A stretch of DNA of 64,000 nucleotides from Buxus sempervirens (lineage: Eukaryota; Streptophyta; Magnoliopsida; Buxales; Buxaceae), in NCBI GenBank assembly GCA_947561395.2, contig OX387190.1, positions 42,272,392 to 42,336,391 of the forward strand, read 5' to 3'. Of this stretch, positions 13,501 through 28,500 are shown piece after piece. The stretch's first letter is position 1. Every line of letters begins with the position of its first letter. The position numbers and the translations under genes are program-made. Under the pieces are notes generated by a model. It worked only from the letters and a program-made list of their open reading frames with translations, ran no database searches and had not been told where the DNA came from.

Positions 13501-16500
13501 CAAAAACTTGAACTTCACACCGGAAATAACAATTGTACAGGCATATGCATGGAAACTTGAACTTCCAACAGGCATTAACAATTGTACAGGTATATGCATT
13601 GAAAGTCCAGCAACATCTGTGAAAATTTACTTAAAAATGGTATCCAAAGGTGGCCATAGATGAAGATATATCTCTAGCACCCCACTGTTCAATGAGATTA
13701 CTTAGTCAAAAGAGAACATAATAACTGCTTAACTGGTAATGTTTGTCAGGCTGCAGCACAGACCTGTTTTCAAATCTCTACATTGATTCAAATCATCTTA
13801 GCCTCTTAGTCAAAACCACCCCCAGCAAAAAACCAGAAGAAAAAATATACATTTAAAAGGATAATCACAGCATGGAGTGCAAATAATTTCTATCCATACA
13901 GCTTTTAGATACTAAAATGTTGCCTATCATTCAATAGGATTTGTGAAATATTTCATTTGAACTAAGATAATCTTAGTCATCTACATCACAATTTTTAGTT
14001 GCCGGGGTCTTTATGAATACTAACCAAGAGCTATAGCAATGTTGATCAACGCTGTCCTCCATATATCCAGATATTGCTCAAAAAACATATAAAATACTGA
14101 ATATGGAAAGATTTGGATCTGCATCAGAGAAGTAATGTAAGTGCAGGTGCAGCAAATGGACAAAATACACAATTATATAACCTAAGACCTTGACTGAGCT
14201 GAAAATTGCAATGTATAGAGCATCAAAGGAAAGATCACATATATTTTCTGATTTACAGTTTTCTGGTAAAGTATCGGGCAATACCTTGGTACTCATTGAA
14301 TGATCAAATTTTCTAAGTTACTGATTTTCATCGAAGTGGTTGGTTTAATCAATACGCACACAAAGGGCTCTAAAGTCATATAACCTGAATTTTTTGAATA
14401 TACTAGGTAACCTCAATTTGAGGAACTTCAGTTAAATTATTTCACCAGGTTTATAAGATTTGAGATTTATTTTGGCCATTTTTGAGAAAATCACAAGAAG
14501 ATATATTTGGTTGAATTTTTCTGGCATATAAGTTAATTCCTTTTCCCTGGACATAGAGTAGAATTACGAGCCATGCATATTTATATACCAAAATAACAGG
14601 TGGACATGAATCATGACTCTCATCATGTACATTTCATAAATAAAATGTGTCAAAATTGAAGAATAATCTATTTACCAATTATCTTTGTGACTATTGGATT
14701 GATAGTACCATACAATCACATCATGAGTCGGAGACAATATCATGGTCACATGGAGCACATCAGCCACCGCCTTGAGGACAGTGGCATATAAGCCACTGCC
14801 TTGAGCCATTGTATGATTATAGTGACAGACAAAAAAAAAATCTGTCCCTTGACTAGTCAAGTTTTATTTGAGTCTGTCACTATAATCATATACTGGCTTT
14901 AATTACTAGCTATACAAGAGATAGAGAGAGGAAGAGAGGGAGAAAAAGAGAGATGGATGGATAGAGAGAGAGACAAAGAGAAGCTAGCTATGTCATTGGA
15001 ATCAATGTAATAGAAGCTTGCAAAAGAAATAGCTACTGAACAAGCAAGCTTGCAGCAGCAGCAAAAATAACTAGAGAAGTGAAGATAACACAGAAACAAC
15101 CAGGAATAGATAAAAAAGAGAAGCCACACAACCATTCTTCACATGTTCATACTTGCAAAAGGTAAGAGTAAACCCTCAACGAGAGACATCTTCAAAATAA
15201 ACTACCATGTGGCTATCCATGATCTCCTAGAAAAAACTCTAATCCTTAGAGAGCAAACATGATTGGACTGTAAAATCTGAGGGAACAACTTAAATACAAA
15301 GAAATAGGATACACCGTAATGAAAACTCTTTGACAATAGAAAACCTTGACTTCATCATGGACAACTCTTCCCAAGGAAAAGAACCCTACTCTCTCCCTCT
15401 AAAACCTTTGCCTGAAAACCCACTTTATAAAAATCTCTAAAATCATGTTTCCATTAGGAAATCCAAAAAAAAAAAAACTCCTAATCCAATTAGGAATACC
15501 ATTTCTAATAAAATATGATTCAAGGAGCCCAAAAAATTCAAAACAAAAACCAATAGGTGCATGTAAAAGAATCAAGAGGCTGAGGGGATGACCAAAAATG
15601 ACTTAGATGGAGCCTGTCAGAAAGGATTTCTGCATGCATAATTTAACTTCAGAAAATTTTTTTATAGATTGGGATTGCGGCGCAGAGTTCTTGTTGCTAA
15701 CCAAACCATGACTAGTTAAGATAAGGCGAATTATTGTTGTTGGCTCGTGAGAGCATATAATGTATACACATTTATACATATATATACATTATATATACAC
15801 ATATAACTGTATGTATACACACACACACACACACATATATGCACACCAGCATATACACACACACAAACGCATATATGCATATATGTATGTGTGTGCATAT
15901 GCATATGTGTGCTTGTATTAAAAAGCAAATGGCAAATGCCTCGGTAGTAGTGCAATTATTACTATGAATACAATTTTCAAATGCCTTCAACGTGAAACAT
16001 GCCCAGACCCTGGGAGCAAAGTATCCACAAAACAACAGAGAATAAACACAAAGAAAGAAAATAAGGAAAAAAGAAATCATTGCCTTCTTTTCCCATGAAG
16101 AGTATCTTAACATCTGATCATGATAATGCAAGAAGCAATAATAGCAATATAAAGAGGGAACTGGTAACATCAAACTCACGTTTAATGATTTTGACACCTT
16201 TGAACTGAACTCTCGAGCAGCTCGCATTGAATTGACATAGTCACGCTGAAAATGTTTTAAGGTGCATCAAATAAAGGTTAAGACCCTATATGATACTATG
16301 CTAAGCAAGTTACCCAATATGTTATCATAGTTCAATAAAGTAAAGATGATTCCTTACTTGTTTGTTGAGTGGCATATGATATGTACGAAAGGCTGATGCT
16401 CTAATGACACCACTCTCATAACCTGAATTAGTATATAAATTAACACAACCCAAAATATACCATTACAAGGAATTATCAAAGAAATACATAGTATGCGGTA

Positions 16501-19500
16501 GCTGTGCAACTTATGCACACGCACAAACATAAACATAAACTTCATGTGTCTCCAGTTGTTACACATATATGTATGCATGTAAACATGAACTAATAAAATT
16601 AGTCCAGTTTGAAAAGACAAATATACTTTCTTACAGACCATTTAGATCCACGCTGTTTGTGTAAGCTCCATGCCCACCCTTGGCACAATCAGCAGAAGGT
16701 AGCGCATTGAGGAACCATGGAAGTCTCTCCCGAAATTGTGCAGTAGATGGACGGCCATTCTGAAAATCTGAATGAAGGAAGCACTGAAATCATGCCATCG
16801 TGTTAGTCCTTGAAACCCATTCCTTTGAAGTTAAAAAACTGGTCTGATTTAGATTAAAAGCAGCCACTAGGCTTTTATTAAAAAAAAAGAAAACAGAAAG
16901 AGAACTAAGGAGAAATGAACTAAGACATTCTTCATATATTTGGACTTTGAGACATTACCGTGGTACAATCTTTGCATACTGCACCTAGGCCACATGAAAC
17001 TTCATCAGGTGAACAGCAAGGAGGCTGTAGAAAAAACTACGATTGTTCAATAACTCTGATGATATCATAGTCCCTCTAGGAAGATGAATGATTCTGTCAA
17101 AATTGATGCTTAATATGCGAATGGAAGAATGAGTCTTTACGGTAGAACATGTTTGTGAAAAATAGTGTTTTCTTATTAGATCCCATCAAGATCAGGATTT
17201 CAACAACAGAACATTCAAAACCTAGGCAGCCACTTCAAATGCTATACTGCCTTAAACCATTCAAAGGCTGACAGTGTTTCTCAGGTCATATCGTGGCAAC
17301 AATACTTGATGCATTAAACAATTCTAAGGTGGGCAATGTCATGTTGGTGAAAGCCTAATGGGGGTACAGGAGACACCTAGGCAGTAACTATTTAGGTGCC
17401 TAAGGAGGTCACTTCAAAGTCATATGTAAAAGTTCAATTAAAGTTCTTTTGTTAAATGGATAAAGTTAGTTAATTTGTTGACCAAGACTCTTTTATTCCA
17501 AAAGGCAGATAGGAACCAGGTCTTTTGGAGGGAGGATCATATACTGAAAAATTTTGAGTGGCAAGCATAGGTGATATAAAGCAGAAACCGATGATGGTCC
17601 AGCACACTGTTTTTCCCCACATCTGTTTTTCTGTGGGATCTGGAGCACATATTTACTTTTGGTGCGACTTGTGGTGGTGGATAGCACCTTGTCAGTTTGA
17701 TTTCCTAGAACTTTTTGACTTTCCAGCCTCCCCATGCTCAGATTAAGGATGTTTTGTGCTACACCCCTTTAAGCTTATCTTGGAATCTCTCCTTCACGAG
17801 GGACTTGAGAGTTGAGACCAGCTGACTTCAGCAAGCTTTCTTCACTTCTTCACTCAAAAGGAAGTTTTCAATGACCGATAGGCAAATTTGGCCACCATGT
17901 CATCTTAGTTTGTTCTCTTGCAAATCACTCTTTTACTTTAACCAAGAATAATAACTTAGCACCTTTAGCCTCTTTTTCCTATAAATATAATCCCCTTTGG
18001 AAACCAGTAATACTACAGAAATCAAGGCCTTTGCATGGACTGTGCTGAAATACAAGGTTAACACTGTTGATACTCTCACAAGAATGAAAAGGTTCTAAAC
18101 TCTTCCCCCTACAATCTATTTCCTTTATAAATCACATGACGAGACTATGAACTACCTTTTTCTTGCAGTGCTAAGCTCCTAGTCAACTTAGGTAGAGATT
18201 CGAACCGAATCCAACCCATTTACAGCCCTAGCCGAACATTTGTAATGGTTCTTCTCTACCAATGAAACTTTTTATTTCACTTATCAGGAAAAAATGTAGA
18301 TTAAGATAATCCTTTCATAAACATTAATGCATAATTTGTCATTAAAACAACTTATATCATATTATTAATTAGAATAACTTTGAAATTATATTAGCAACTT
18401 ATTTTTAATTGTTATTAATAAATCAAATTTATATTGAATGGAATATATATGATCTTAAGAAAAAGTTACACTAATTTAATTCTTGTCCCCTCTAAAAGGT
18501 ACATGAGGAGGAAAAAGAAGATAAAAATAAAAACCTAGTACTTTTGGCACTCAAACAATTGGAAGGGACAAAAGTGAAGGAAGCCAGCCGGGGACACTCT
18601 ATCTTGGTATAATCTGACGCTAGCAACCAAACACAAGACCTAATGTGTAATCGTGTTAAGATTTTTTTTTATATTTATTTATTACCTTCATAAATGTCTA
18701 ACATGATTACTGAGGCACCAATTGTCCAAACAGCTGCGGTGAGACACAAGATAGCTGTAATTATCACTTGTCAAACTGGAAAATTCCCAACTATCAAAAA
18801 ATAAAACAGCCTAGTGGCAGTTTCTTGACACACAAAACACACATATATTATGCAGACCAAAAAACCAGTAAGTAATACATGTGGTTCTAACCAAAATCAT
18901 TTATTTACATTGCAGAAGTTCGTGAGGCTGTGAGATGAAGTAATTAGTGTTTTATGATTGATTCTTCTAAGAGAATAGTAAGAGTAAGAGCCCAATGATA
19001 TGCATGCATACAACATATGATGTAAACATTGACCTGATCATCAGGGGGACAGTAACTCCCATTTGAAAACTTCCGACAGCAACCAAATGCTTCTGGAGAT
19101 ATCCATACAAGAAAGTCATCGAGCCATGAAGCAGCAGGTTTCGCTATATAGCTTGATTCAGGTACTAATGATGATCTAGCTATCTGTAAAGGAATGAGAA
19201 GTATCCAACAAAGGAATATTACGCTATGAAAAGAACTCAAAGAACAAGCATAAGGAAAGAACGATGCTTGATTACTACAATTTTTAAGTTACAAACAGAA
19301 ACATTATATGACTACTACTGCAACTACTTGCAAATGGAAGTATTGGGAAACAAAAACAAAAAACAAAAAAAATTTGGAAAAATAGAATTTCATAAAATTT
19401 GTGTCGCTTTTTTTCCCCACAAAATGTAGAACATTGAAAACTCCAAAGTATAACAGGATACTACATGACGAACTTCATAATAAGCTCCAAAAAGTCAACA

Positions 19501-22500
19501 ACTGATCAAAAGGAAGCCTAGAGTAATAAAATTACCATGAGAATTAATAACCATTTTTGTGTTTCAGAATCATTAATCAATGTGAACCAGCTAAATAACA
19601 GAATTAAAAGATAACGATAAGTGAAATGATAAATAGAAAAATAGAAAGGAAAACAATATGAAAATATTTTACAATGTGCCATCAATGTTGTATATGAGTT
19701 GATATATTTTATATGACATACAACCTCAATAATGTCATGTCAAAGATCTATAAAGCACCAATTGCAAGGTCAGCCAAGATATTTTATCAAAAATATTACT
19801 AATGAATCAAGTTTTGATTAATCATGAAATGCAAGAAGTGGTAAACAGAAAGAAATGTATTTATAAATTCAACGAAACAAAGGGTCATCACCTCATTTAG
19901 AAGAGAGTTTGAATCACACTGGCTGATGGAGCACAACTCATTTGTATGTCTAGACTCTGAGCTGAGAAAGAAGTTCAACCATAGAACATCAGTATAAGAA
20001 TGGAAAATTTTATATGATCAGAAATAATAAGGCTTACTAACTTTTATGCATAATCAGAAATGAAAAGGTTTACCATTTAAAAAGTGATAAAAGTTTGGCA
20101 CTAATTATTCCTGAGAGCAATAAAAGATTTCTCAACAGTCCAAGAGATATCATTGCTCAACAATCAAGACGCTTATAATTGTTGGCATCTCACGTTAAAT
20201 CAGCAGTTTCTATTTTCCTTCATCCATATCAGCGCACTGGAGCAATATGATATAAAGCATAAAAGAACTACGGTTGGTTCTACTGATGGAAATGTTTCGG
20301 AAACCATGTCACATATGCCAGAAAAGCAGATTACTAAATATAAATACCATAAATATATGCTTCATCATGAGGTAAACCACCAGAAACATATTAAACAATT
20401 TCTCACTTCCAGGTTCAGATGCATATAAAAATTGTGATCATTGTGTTACTCAATGAGTAGGTAAGTATAATAATACCATATCTGACCAGTTACTTTAGCT
20501 GGTATTTGATCAAAATTGCTTAGATTAGCTAACCAGTTGATGGAATAATCCACAAAAATACCAACAAGATAATAAATATTTTCTGGTAAGTCCTATTCAT
20601 GCACACAATATTGTCACGTCAAACAACAGATAACAAGTTCTTCCCTAAGTTTTTATGGGGTCAGGCTAATATCAAAAGTGAATTATTAGTTCCCAGCACA
20701 TTATGAAAAGCTTAAAGACACATCATGAGAAAATTTAATAAAAATTACTACAGCAACAAGTTAGCCAAATATATTTCCACGAATCATATGCATAAACAGA
20801 AATATTGCCATAACTTCAAAGGGAAAGCTCGAAAAGTACTTCAAAGAACAATTCCGCAAGTAAAATTTTGAGAACAACACTATTGGTTGGCTTGAGATCA
20901 AGAAAAGTAGTTTATACAACCTATCCATGAAATGGTCAGAAAATATATGGATGCTTTTTCCTATGAAGGTATATCAGCTACGTTTGAATTTGGAATACAT
21001 AAAAGCAGAGAAGCAAGTCAAAGAAGTGGGATAAAAACTAAATAAACGCAATGTTCTAATGGATCACTACTGCTCCCCACAGACGCAATTCAATAATTCA
21101 CTTAAAACTTGAGGACAATCAATCAAGAATCCTTCTTTCATTAGGTCAGCAATTGAGGATTTCTGCAGGAAGCTCTCTTTTTCACTCTCTCAGATGGATT
21201 GAAGAGACCCATAATTCAGAAGCTAATCAGTGTGTTCAAGTGCCCATGAAGGCTCCTTAAGTAACATCTTAAACAATAAGACAGAAGCTAGATGGCAAAT
21301 AAGAAGACTGAACATAATACCTATAGTTGTAGTCCTTCACAACGAAGTACAATGGTGGCCCTATTCTGAGATACTCAGACACATTATTGAAATATCCCTG
21401 GAATAAGTGAAATAATAATGATAAGAAATCTGGATATTAAAGGCAATATGCATTCTTCAGGGAAGAAAAGGGTAGAACAGATTTAATAATCTAAACCTGA
21501 AGATATGAATCACGAGGAAGAACAATTTTCTGTTCCAAACCAGGTTCAATCCTTGTACATAATGCCTGTAGGGTTTAGAAATATGTTCAAATTATAAAAT
21601 TATGTCGTAGAGGCTCAAAAACAAACCAGAAATAAGAGAGAAAAAAGATGAAAATTACGATTGTGTAGGACAAATGTCCGTAGATCCGGAACAACTTACA
21701 ATACTTGCTAAAGTAAAACCAGCGAAGCCTGCCATAACAGCCACTTTAACTCCCAAATGACCAAGAATAGGCCCGTGGACTTCCTGTAGTTATTATGTAT
21801 AAGAGAAACTAGTTCAGAAACAAAAGCAGGAGAAAAAAAATGATAAAAGTACATTCTCTAATACTAACATGTTTAGCATCAAGACAAGAGAAAAAGGCAC
21901 CAGAAATTTTATAGAAAGAATCAAAGATTCCAGGCCATGAGATGTAAGCCTCATTAGTAGCAAAGAACCAGGATATAGAACAAAACGATTGGATTAGTCT
22001 AGAATGAAAAATGGAACACATTTGATATCAACTACATTAAGTGATAAATGGTCAGTAAAATCATGAACAGTGATGATGGTAAGGATGATAAGAATGAAAA
22101 AGAAAAAAAAAAGATAGACCACATGTAATGATGACAATGGTGATTAATCATGTCTCTCAAACATGAAAAAGAAAGTGGAGCAAAGCATGAATCTCAACAA
22201 AGAGAAAAGATCTTTTTGATCAATAACAGAAACGATTTTATAAGGAGAAAAATTTCATAACTGCAGGTGCAGGCATATTGAGGATTCAACAGGCCCCAAG
22301 AACAAGTGCACTAAGCATTAAAACATAATTATTGAGTCACGAGAAAAAGACTGAATCTGTGATAACATTCTAAGTTGCATCAAAATAAACTTGTCTGTGT
22401 CCACAGTTTGTTGCCTGGTTCTAGAGCTGCTTTACCTTGCCATGCATTAGCTGTTTCCAGGGGACTTAAGTCATGTGAGACATATTTCACTCTTCAATAT

Positions 22501-25500
22501 AACAATGGAAGTGACTGTGCTCCTGAGTACTCAAGAGAAGAAATTAGGTACTTCAAACACACCATCTGTACAAAATACAGAGTTGGGACCCATCATTGAG
22601 TGCATCTGAGCATGATCAGACTGTTGATTGTCGATCATTAATATCTTACACATTCATAGGTTTCCACTGTCCATATATCTGAAGTCTGAACGGCTTATTT
22701 AAAAGGATAAAAGTAACTTCTGGTCCCGTGGATCTTTTTGGTAGAAATCATAAAATTTTGATACAAAATATGAATACTTATCGTCAAAAACTCTTGCTTC
22801 CCCTCCAGTAGCATACATTGATGCACATGCACATATGCATGCATTTTTACCCTTGCTTCTAACTTTATGTATTTAGTCTCATCTTAACTGACACGTATTG
22901 AGAATATGAAATAAAAAGATAAAGAACAGAATAACAGCCAATTTCAAGACACAAGATAATAGGGATTACTACATGGACTTCCAATAAAAAAATCATGAAA
23001 TAATTCAAACGAAAGAAAGAAATGGATTTTCCACAAACAAACAAAATCAAGGAACAATTCAAGTGAAAGAAAGAAGAGAACAAAAGAAGCATAAAGCAAT
23101 TAGAAGGAAGGTGCCTACTTCCCCAAATACCAATTAGAATACTAATAACTTACTTTCATGTAGCGAGCCAGCAATCCAGGCTTTCTCGGACCAATGCCTA
23201 CACTTTAATGTTCTTCGGTCAGAGCTAAGAAATTAGAAAAGAAATGAATGGAAAAATCAAAGCACCAAAATAGCAAGGTTATAACATTAAATAGATATTT
23301 ATCTTACAAAGAAGTAAGCAACCAGGATTTCTTAGAGTTACCTGTTACAGATTCAGCAGAAGGGGAAGAAACCTTCATGCACGGGAAGCAATCAATCCTG
23401 TTATCCTCAGCCCTCAAAAAGTCAAAAACTATCAAGGCAACAAAAGCCGTAACTTGTAGAAGGAAATCCAAAAGAACAGCCAATGCTGCAGATGAAATTA
23501 TTGAATGGAAGTCAACTGAAGAGCTTCACAGAATGTTATTTCAAAGAAAATTCCTTAAGATGATTATCTCTGACCTGCATACATGGAGAAGACACGGCAC
23601 GCTGGCATAGGAATAAAACTTCCGACAGCAAATGCTAAAACCTCAGATATACTAGCTAATGTTATGGATGGTCCCACTTCAACAAGTGCAAGACTTACTC
23701 GTTCTTCTAAGGGTAACTCGAGTGGCTGCCGTTTCACAGCATGTACCAGTATGCACATGTTGTCCACACCAACCTGACCCAAAATAACATTTTCAACAGT
23801 TACTTTTCATTTCAAAATGACATTCACTCCAATCTGAGAATGAATTTTCCAATTCTGACAATATCCAATTTTGATAGACTACCACACCAGAATGAACAAT
23901 TCTCACACACTAATAAATTATTGCTCAAAAACCAGTCAATAACGATGAATACTGAAGAGAAAAACTTACAGCCAACACAAGGAAAGGAATGACTTCCATT
24001 ATAATCAATGTAGATTTCACTCCAATGGCACTGAAAAATCCAACAGATCCAATAACAGAAAGCATGACAACCAAAACTCCTGAAAGGCCTAGTAACACCT
24101 GGAATACAAGCAGAAATAAATACACTTATTAAACATAAAAGGATAAAAATAAGGAAAGGAAAAATAACCAAGAATGAGATGTAAGAGCAGTATAAAAAAG
24201 ATTTTGCAATTATCCCAGAAAAGGATAAGATATAAAGAAGAATAACAGCAATGATCAACATAAAAATAGAATTAAAGAACAGCAGCAATGTCTTGGGATT
24301 ACACCCAATACCAGCAGTCAGCTCCTACTTTCTCAAGGGGTGTATGTGTTGTATAAAAGGTGCTATGTTTTAGTTGTACATTCGCCCATCCTTTCTGGTG
24401 TCGAAAAAATAAAAAAATAATGCTTCCAATGCATAAAAAAAAAAAGCGAGCTTTTGCTCTTCAAAAATGTTTTGGGAGACGTATTAATGTGCTTGGAAAT
24501 GTCATAAAGTCATGGAAATGTAGGAAACTCATGGTAACACTATAAGACTAAAAAAAGAATCATTTAGATGCAAAATTAGACCAAAAAATGATGAAATAGC
24601 ATGTGTTACACTATGTACAACCACTCACAGAATGTAATAAGGAAACTAACCAGTATACATGTATGCACATGCACCAGTATACATGATGCATAGACTTGGA
24701 AAACATCAAACATCTCATAGAGAAATTAAAAAACTCCAAGGTACAATATATTAGTCCTAACATATGACTGTAATTTATAAACAATAAATTGCTTTCAAGT
24801 ACTTTGCATTGTTGATATAATAATATATATTTACACCAAAATAAAATAAATCAAGTCATAGATCTGTTAGATTAATCAAAGCTAATATATATTTATATTT
24901 TTTCAATCTTAAGAACTTTAAAAAAGGAAACCTTTTTTTTTTTTAATTTCTGGGACTGGAATCATATTACAAAATGCCATTTTAGAATAATAAAATTTTT
25001 CTTATATGCCAGAATATTATAAATTTTAATGCTTTTTATTCAAGTATTTGACTTGATTGAACCAATTTTTAAGTTGATCAAAATAGTGCTACCAGGATTA
25101 GTATTTCTATATCGTAACAAGATTGATGGTATTAAACCACAAATAACATAACCGATACTTTTTATTCAAGTATTTGACTTGATTGAACCAAATTTTAAGT
25201 TGATCAAAATAGTCCTACCAGGATTAGTATTTCTATATCGTAACAAGATTGATGGTATTAAACCAAAAATAACATAACCAATACTTTTTATTCAAATATT
25301 TGACTTGATTGAACCAACTTTTAAGTTGATCAAAATAGTTCTACCAGGATTAGTATTTCTATATTGTAACAAGATTGATGGTATCGTGGTTTTTCTTTTC
25401 CAACTCTCTCTCTCTCTCTCTCTCTCCTCTTAACTATGCCGATGTTTTTTTACTTTTTTACTATGTTTTCTTGTGCATTGTTGATCCTAAACACGAGTAA

Positions 25501-28500
25501 AGGAGGAGGAGGGTTGTGTCAATTTGGCCATTGACATAAAACTTTTGCTAATATCACTTAGAACATGAATACCAAATCATCTTCTCGATCTCATACCGGG
25601 ATATAATTTGAAAGTGATTTATATAACAGAACTAAATTCCACTAGTAAGAGACCAAGGGTTCACTCAGGCATCCTCTGCAACCAATTCAATGTAATGATG
25701 CCTCATTATAGTGGTAAATATGCAAGGTTTCTCATTTCAAAATGGAAAGATGTAATTAAAGAAGTTAGTCGAAGAAATTAATGTTTCCTAGCTAATTAAA
25801 ACTAGGGTCTTTGATAGGAAATATATTATAGTCGATATTATGAAGAGAAGGAAAACTAATGCACTGTATTGAAAGGATACCAAGCGAAAGGGAGGCACCA
25901 TTGAGGCTGATAGAATATAAGATCTGGTACAAAGGGAAATGAAATAATAGAAATAACATAGGAATAATGGTAGACAAACAAATGAAAGATAATGTTGTAA
26001 GCGTTGAAGAATTAGCAATAGGATGATGTTAATTAAATTTGTCTTGCAACAAAAGATTCTTAACACCATTATTGACCATGCACCTCAATTAAGATTCGGC
26101 CAATAAAAAAAACCTTTCCAAAACAATTTTGGAAAGAAATTTATGATTTAGATGAAGCTATTCTAATGTGGAAAGGATATTTACAGGTAAGAATCTAGAT
26201 AATTATGTTAGAGTGGAGAGTGAAGGACATGATAAAACGCAAGGGATGGAACCCTAAACTGAGGAATGAGACAAAGGAAGGAAATATTAAGCTTATAATA
26301 GCTTACATATTTTTACAATTTTGCAGTAGTAAATACTTTCTTTCAAAATAGAAACTATCTAGAAACTTTAAATAATGGAATAAACACAAGTAGCAAATAT
26401 TATGCTTATAGTAGCTTACAATTTTGCAGTAGTAAATACTTTCTTTCAAAATAGAAACTATCCAGAAACTCTAAATAATGGAACAAACACAAGCTAAATT
26501 GACTCTTCCCATCTTAGAAAAAATTAATTAATCACTTGCAAAAATTGCAAAGTCATTCCAGGAGAAAGTCTTACTTGACAGCACAGATTGATGGCAATAA
26601 ATGTTTATATTAGGAGTTGGAAGAGAAGAAAAGATATCAAAAATTATCCAAAAATAATATGGTGAAAAAAAAGGGAAATATATTAATGATTTTTGAAGAC
26701 AAACTGCTGGATTGGGCTCATTTATATCTGGGTCCAAGCAAAAAGGGAGGGGCCTGTGGTTATATAGAGAAAACTTTTCTCTAATCTTTCTTATACCTTC
26801 TCATTATCATTTCACAGTTTAAATATCCAACATAAACCAATGAAAGAGGACATACAGTATCTAAAACAAACCATATATGAATATGGGAATTGCAAGAATT
26901 TGAATTAGAAATCAAGCATGCACACATGGATGCACGCACTCATGGCGCCCGCTTGCCCTCACGCACACATGAACATGCAGAGAAGTACCAGTAAATACAT
27001 TAAAACATCATTTGGTACCTTGTTCACTATAAATCACAAAAGAGTTTTGAATTGATCTCCTTGATACTCAATCTGCTTCATTCGTATTTACAGAAAAAGG
27101 TGAAAGTTAAGAAATTCCTTGAGGTGGGAATGTGAATGTGTTTTATCCACATTCAATTTTCCCATCTGTTTTTTATTCTTTTAAGTTGAAATAATTAAAA
27201 AAGCCAAGTAGAAATTTTTTGTAGAGGATAGCAATTACAATCTCTAGCTGTTTTCCAGAATAATAGGTGCTATATATTAGACAAAATACCAAACGCCTTT
27301 GAATATTTATGAATCACTTTCTAAAAAGCTGGATTGTTTGTCTTAATATTACCAAACTTATCAGAGAAGAAACATTGATCTCACTCCTGTACAAATACAT
27401 CTGGAAAAGATCTGAAATAAAGATATTCATCACATCATTAACCAAGAAATCGTATATCTGCAATAGATATGTAGGTATATATGTATGTATGTATGATAAT
27501 GTATTTTAATCTCTTATATGCCTGGTAGTCAGAGGATTATAACACAGACAAGGTGTTGAATTGCATGGGCAACAGTTATTTGGCCTATTAACCAGGGCAG
27601 CATACTCACTACAAGTAGCAAACATTCAAAACAAAATATAACATAAAAGAATGAAGGCTTACCTTGGACGAAATGTAGAAAGAAGATAAATGAGGAGCAT
27701 CCCCCAAAGTTATAGATATGTAGGCAAACATCACAAGATAGCTTATCTGAAATGACATTAAATTGAAAAAACAGTTATTTTATAGATAAAAAGACTGAAT
27801 TAGTATCATCAAAACTTGGTCCATGGAAAAATTAACTAGTGAAGGAACTAACAATATGGACTAACCTAAAATCCTGGTTCACTGATGGCAAACTAGGTCT
27901 CAATAAATAACAGGAAAATGTCAAACACTTAGTAAACACTCACAAATATGGTTATGGCATCTGCACTACTCTCTCTTTTCAGTTCTGCCTCGATTGAGCT
28001 TTCCGATGAAAAGGACAGTGTTAGATTTTTGGATTTCACCATTGGCAATAGTTCATCCTGTCACGTTGAACTGTTTCAAGTTCTAATGCAGAATGCAACA
28101 AACAATAAAAAAGAGTAAAGGCAAACAGAGTGGTGACTGAAACAAAAAAAAAAAACTAGCATTCTTTACTTCAATCATCACAATGACCATGTTTAGAAAT
28201 TGAAAAGTAATTCAAAATTTTGAACCATGAATCACAAGATCTGAATACAAAGTCATGGCATCCTAGCCATGAGAATAAGATTGTTCAAGTTAATATTTAA
28301 TTCAAGCTGTAGCATTCAAATAGTATTTTGATGCACCTGTTCAAGTTAATATTTAAAAATATGAAAAATTCAACTTGGCAGAAGTATCACATCATTAATT
28401 AATCCAGTTAGTAGAAGAGCAGAACTCCTTAATAAAAACCAAGTTAACCAACAACAAAGCTACTTAAATGAGAAGTTCGATGATGCAATAGAAATCTAAT

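Larger units (their letters stand above)
7580..21397 (-). other. NPC1: NPC1 exons 25-39: C-terminal lumenal domain and membrane block
   Basis: Exons in coding order: 21321-21397, 19892-19961, 19034-19183, 16959-17024, 16639-16783, 16358-16422, 16180-16245, 14025-14118, 11730-11766, 11500-11557, 10969-11079, 10153-10220, 8200-8266, 8052-8120, 7580-7660. They encode residues 887-1293. Exons 25-31 form the cysteine-rich lumenal domain ([46 protein letters not shown]). Exons 32-38 form membrane segments with [56 protein letters not shown] and FLHGLVFLP. The smallest exon is 37 bases (11730-11766). The donor after exon 29 is the weak GTCTGT. Confidence 0.93.
21497..27746 (-). other. NPC1: NPC1 exons 18-24: sterol-sensing domain and following segment
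   Basis: Exons in coding order: 27663-27746, 23970-24098, 23575-23773, 23342-23485, 23154-23197, 21700-21783, 21497-21565. They encode residues 636-886. The sterol-sensing domain is clear: [16 protein letters not shown], then [20 protein letters not shown], then [20 protein letters not shown], and [20 protein letters not shown]. Exon 22 is only 44 bases (14 full codons). Exon 23 carries the next membrane segment ([15 protein letters not shown]). The 3564-base intron between exons 18 and 19 is the longest in the gene. Confidence 0.94.

Noticed and set aside
18190..18215. GATTCGAACCGAATCC-like sequence as a tRNA T-arm
   Set aside because: No acceptor stem, A box or anticodon arm could be fitted around it.
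23248..23610. Plus-strand frame of 120 codons
   Set aside because: It is antisense to NPC1 exons 21 and 20, which carry the conserved sterol-sensing domain.
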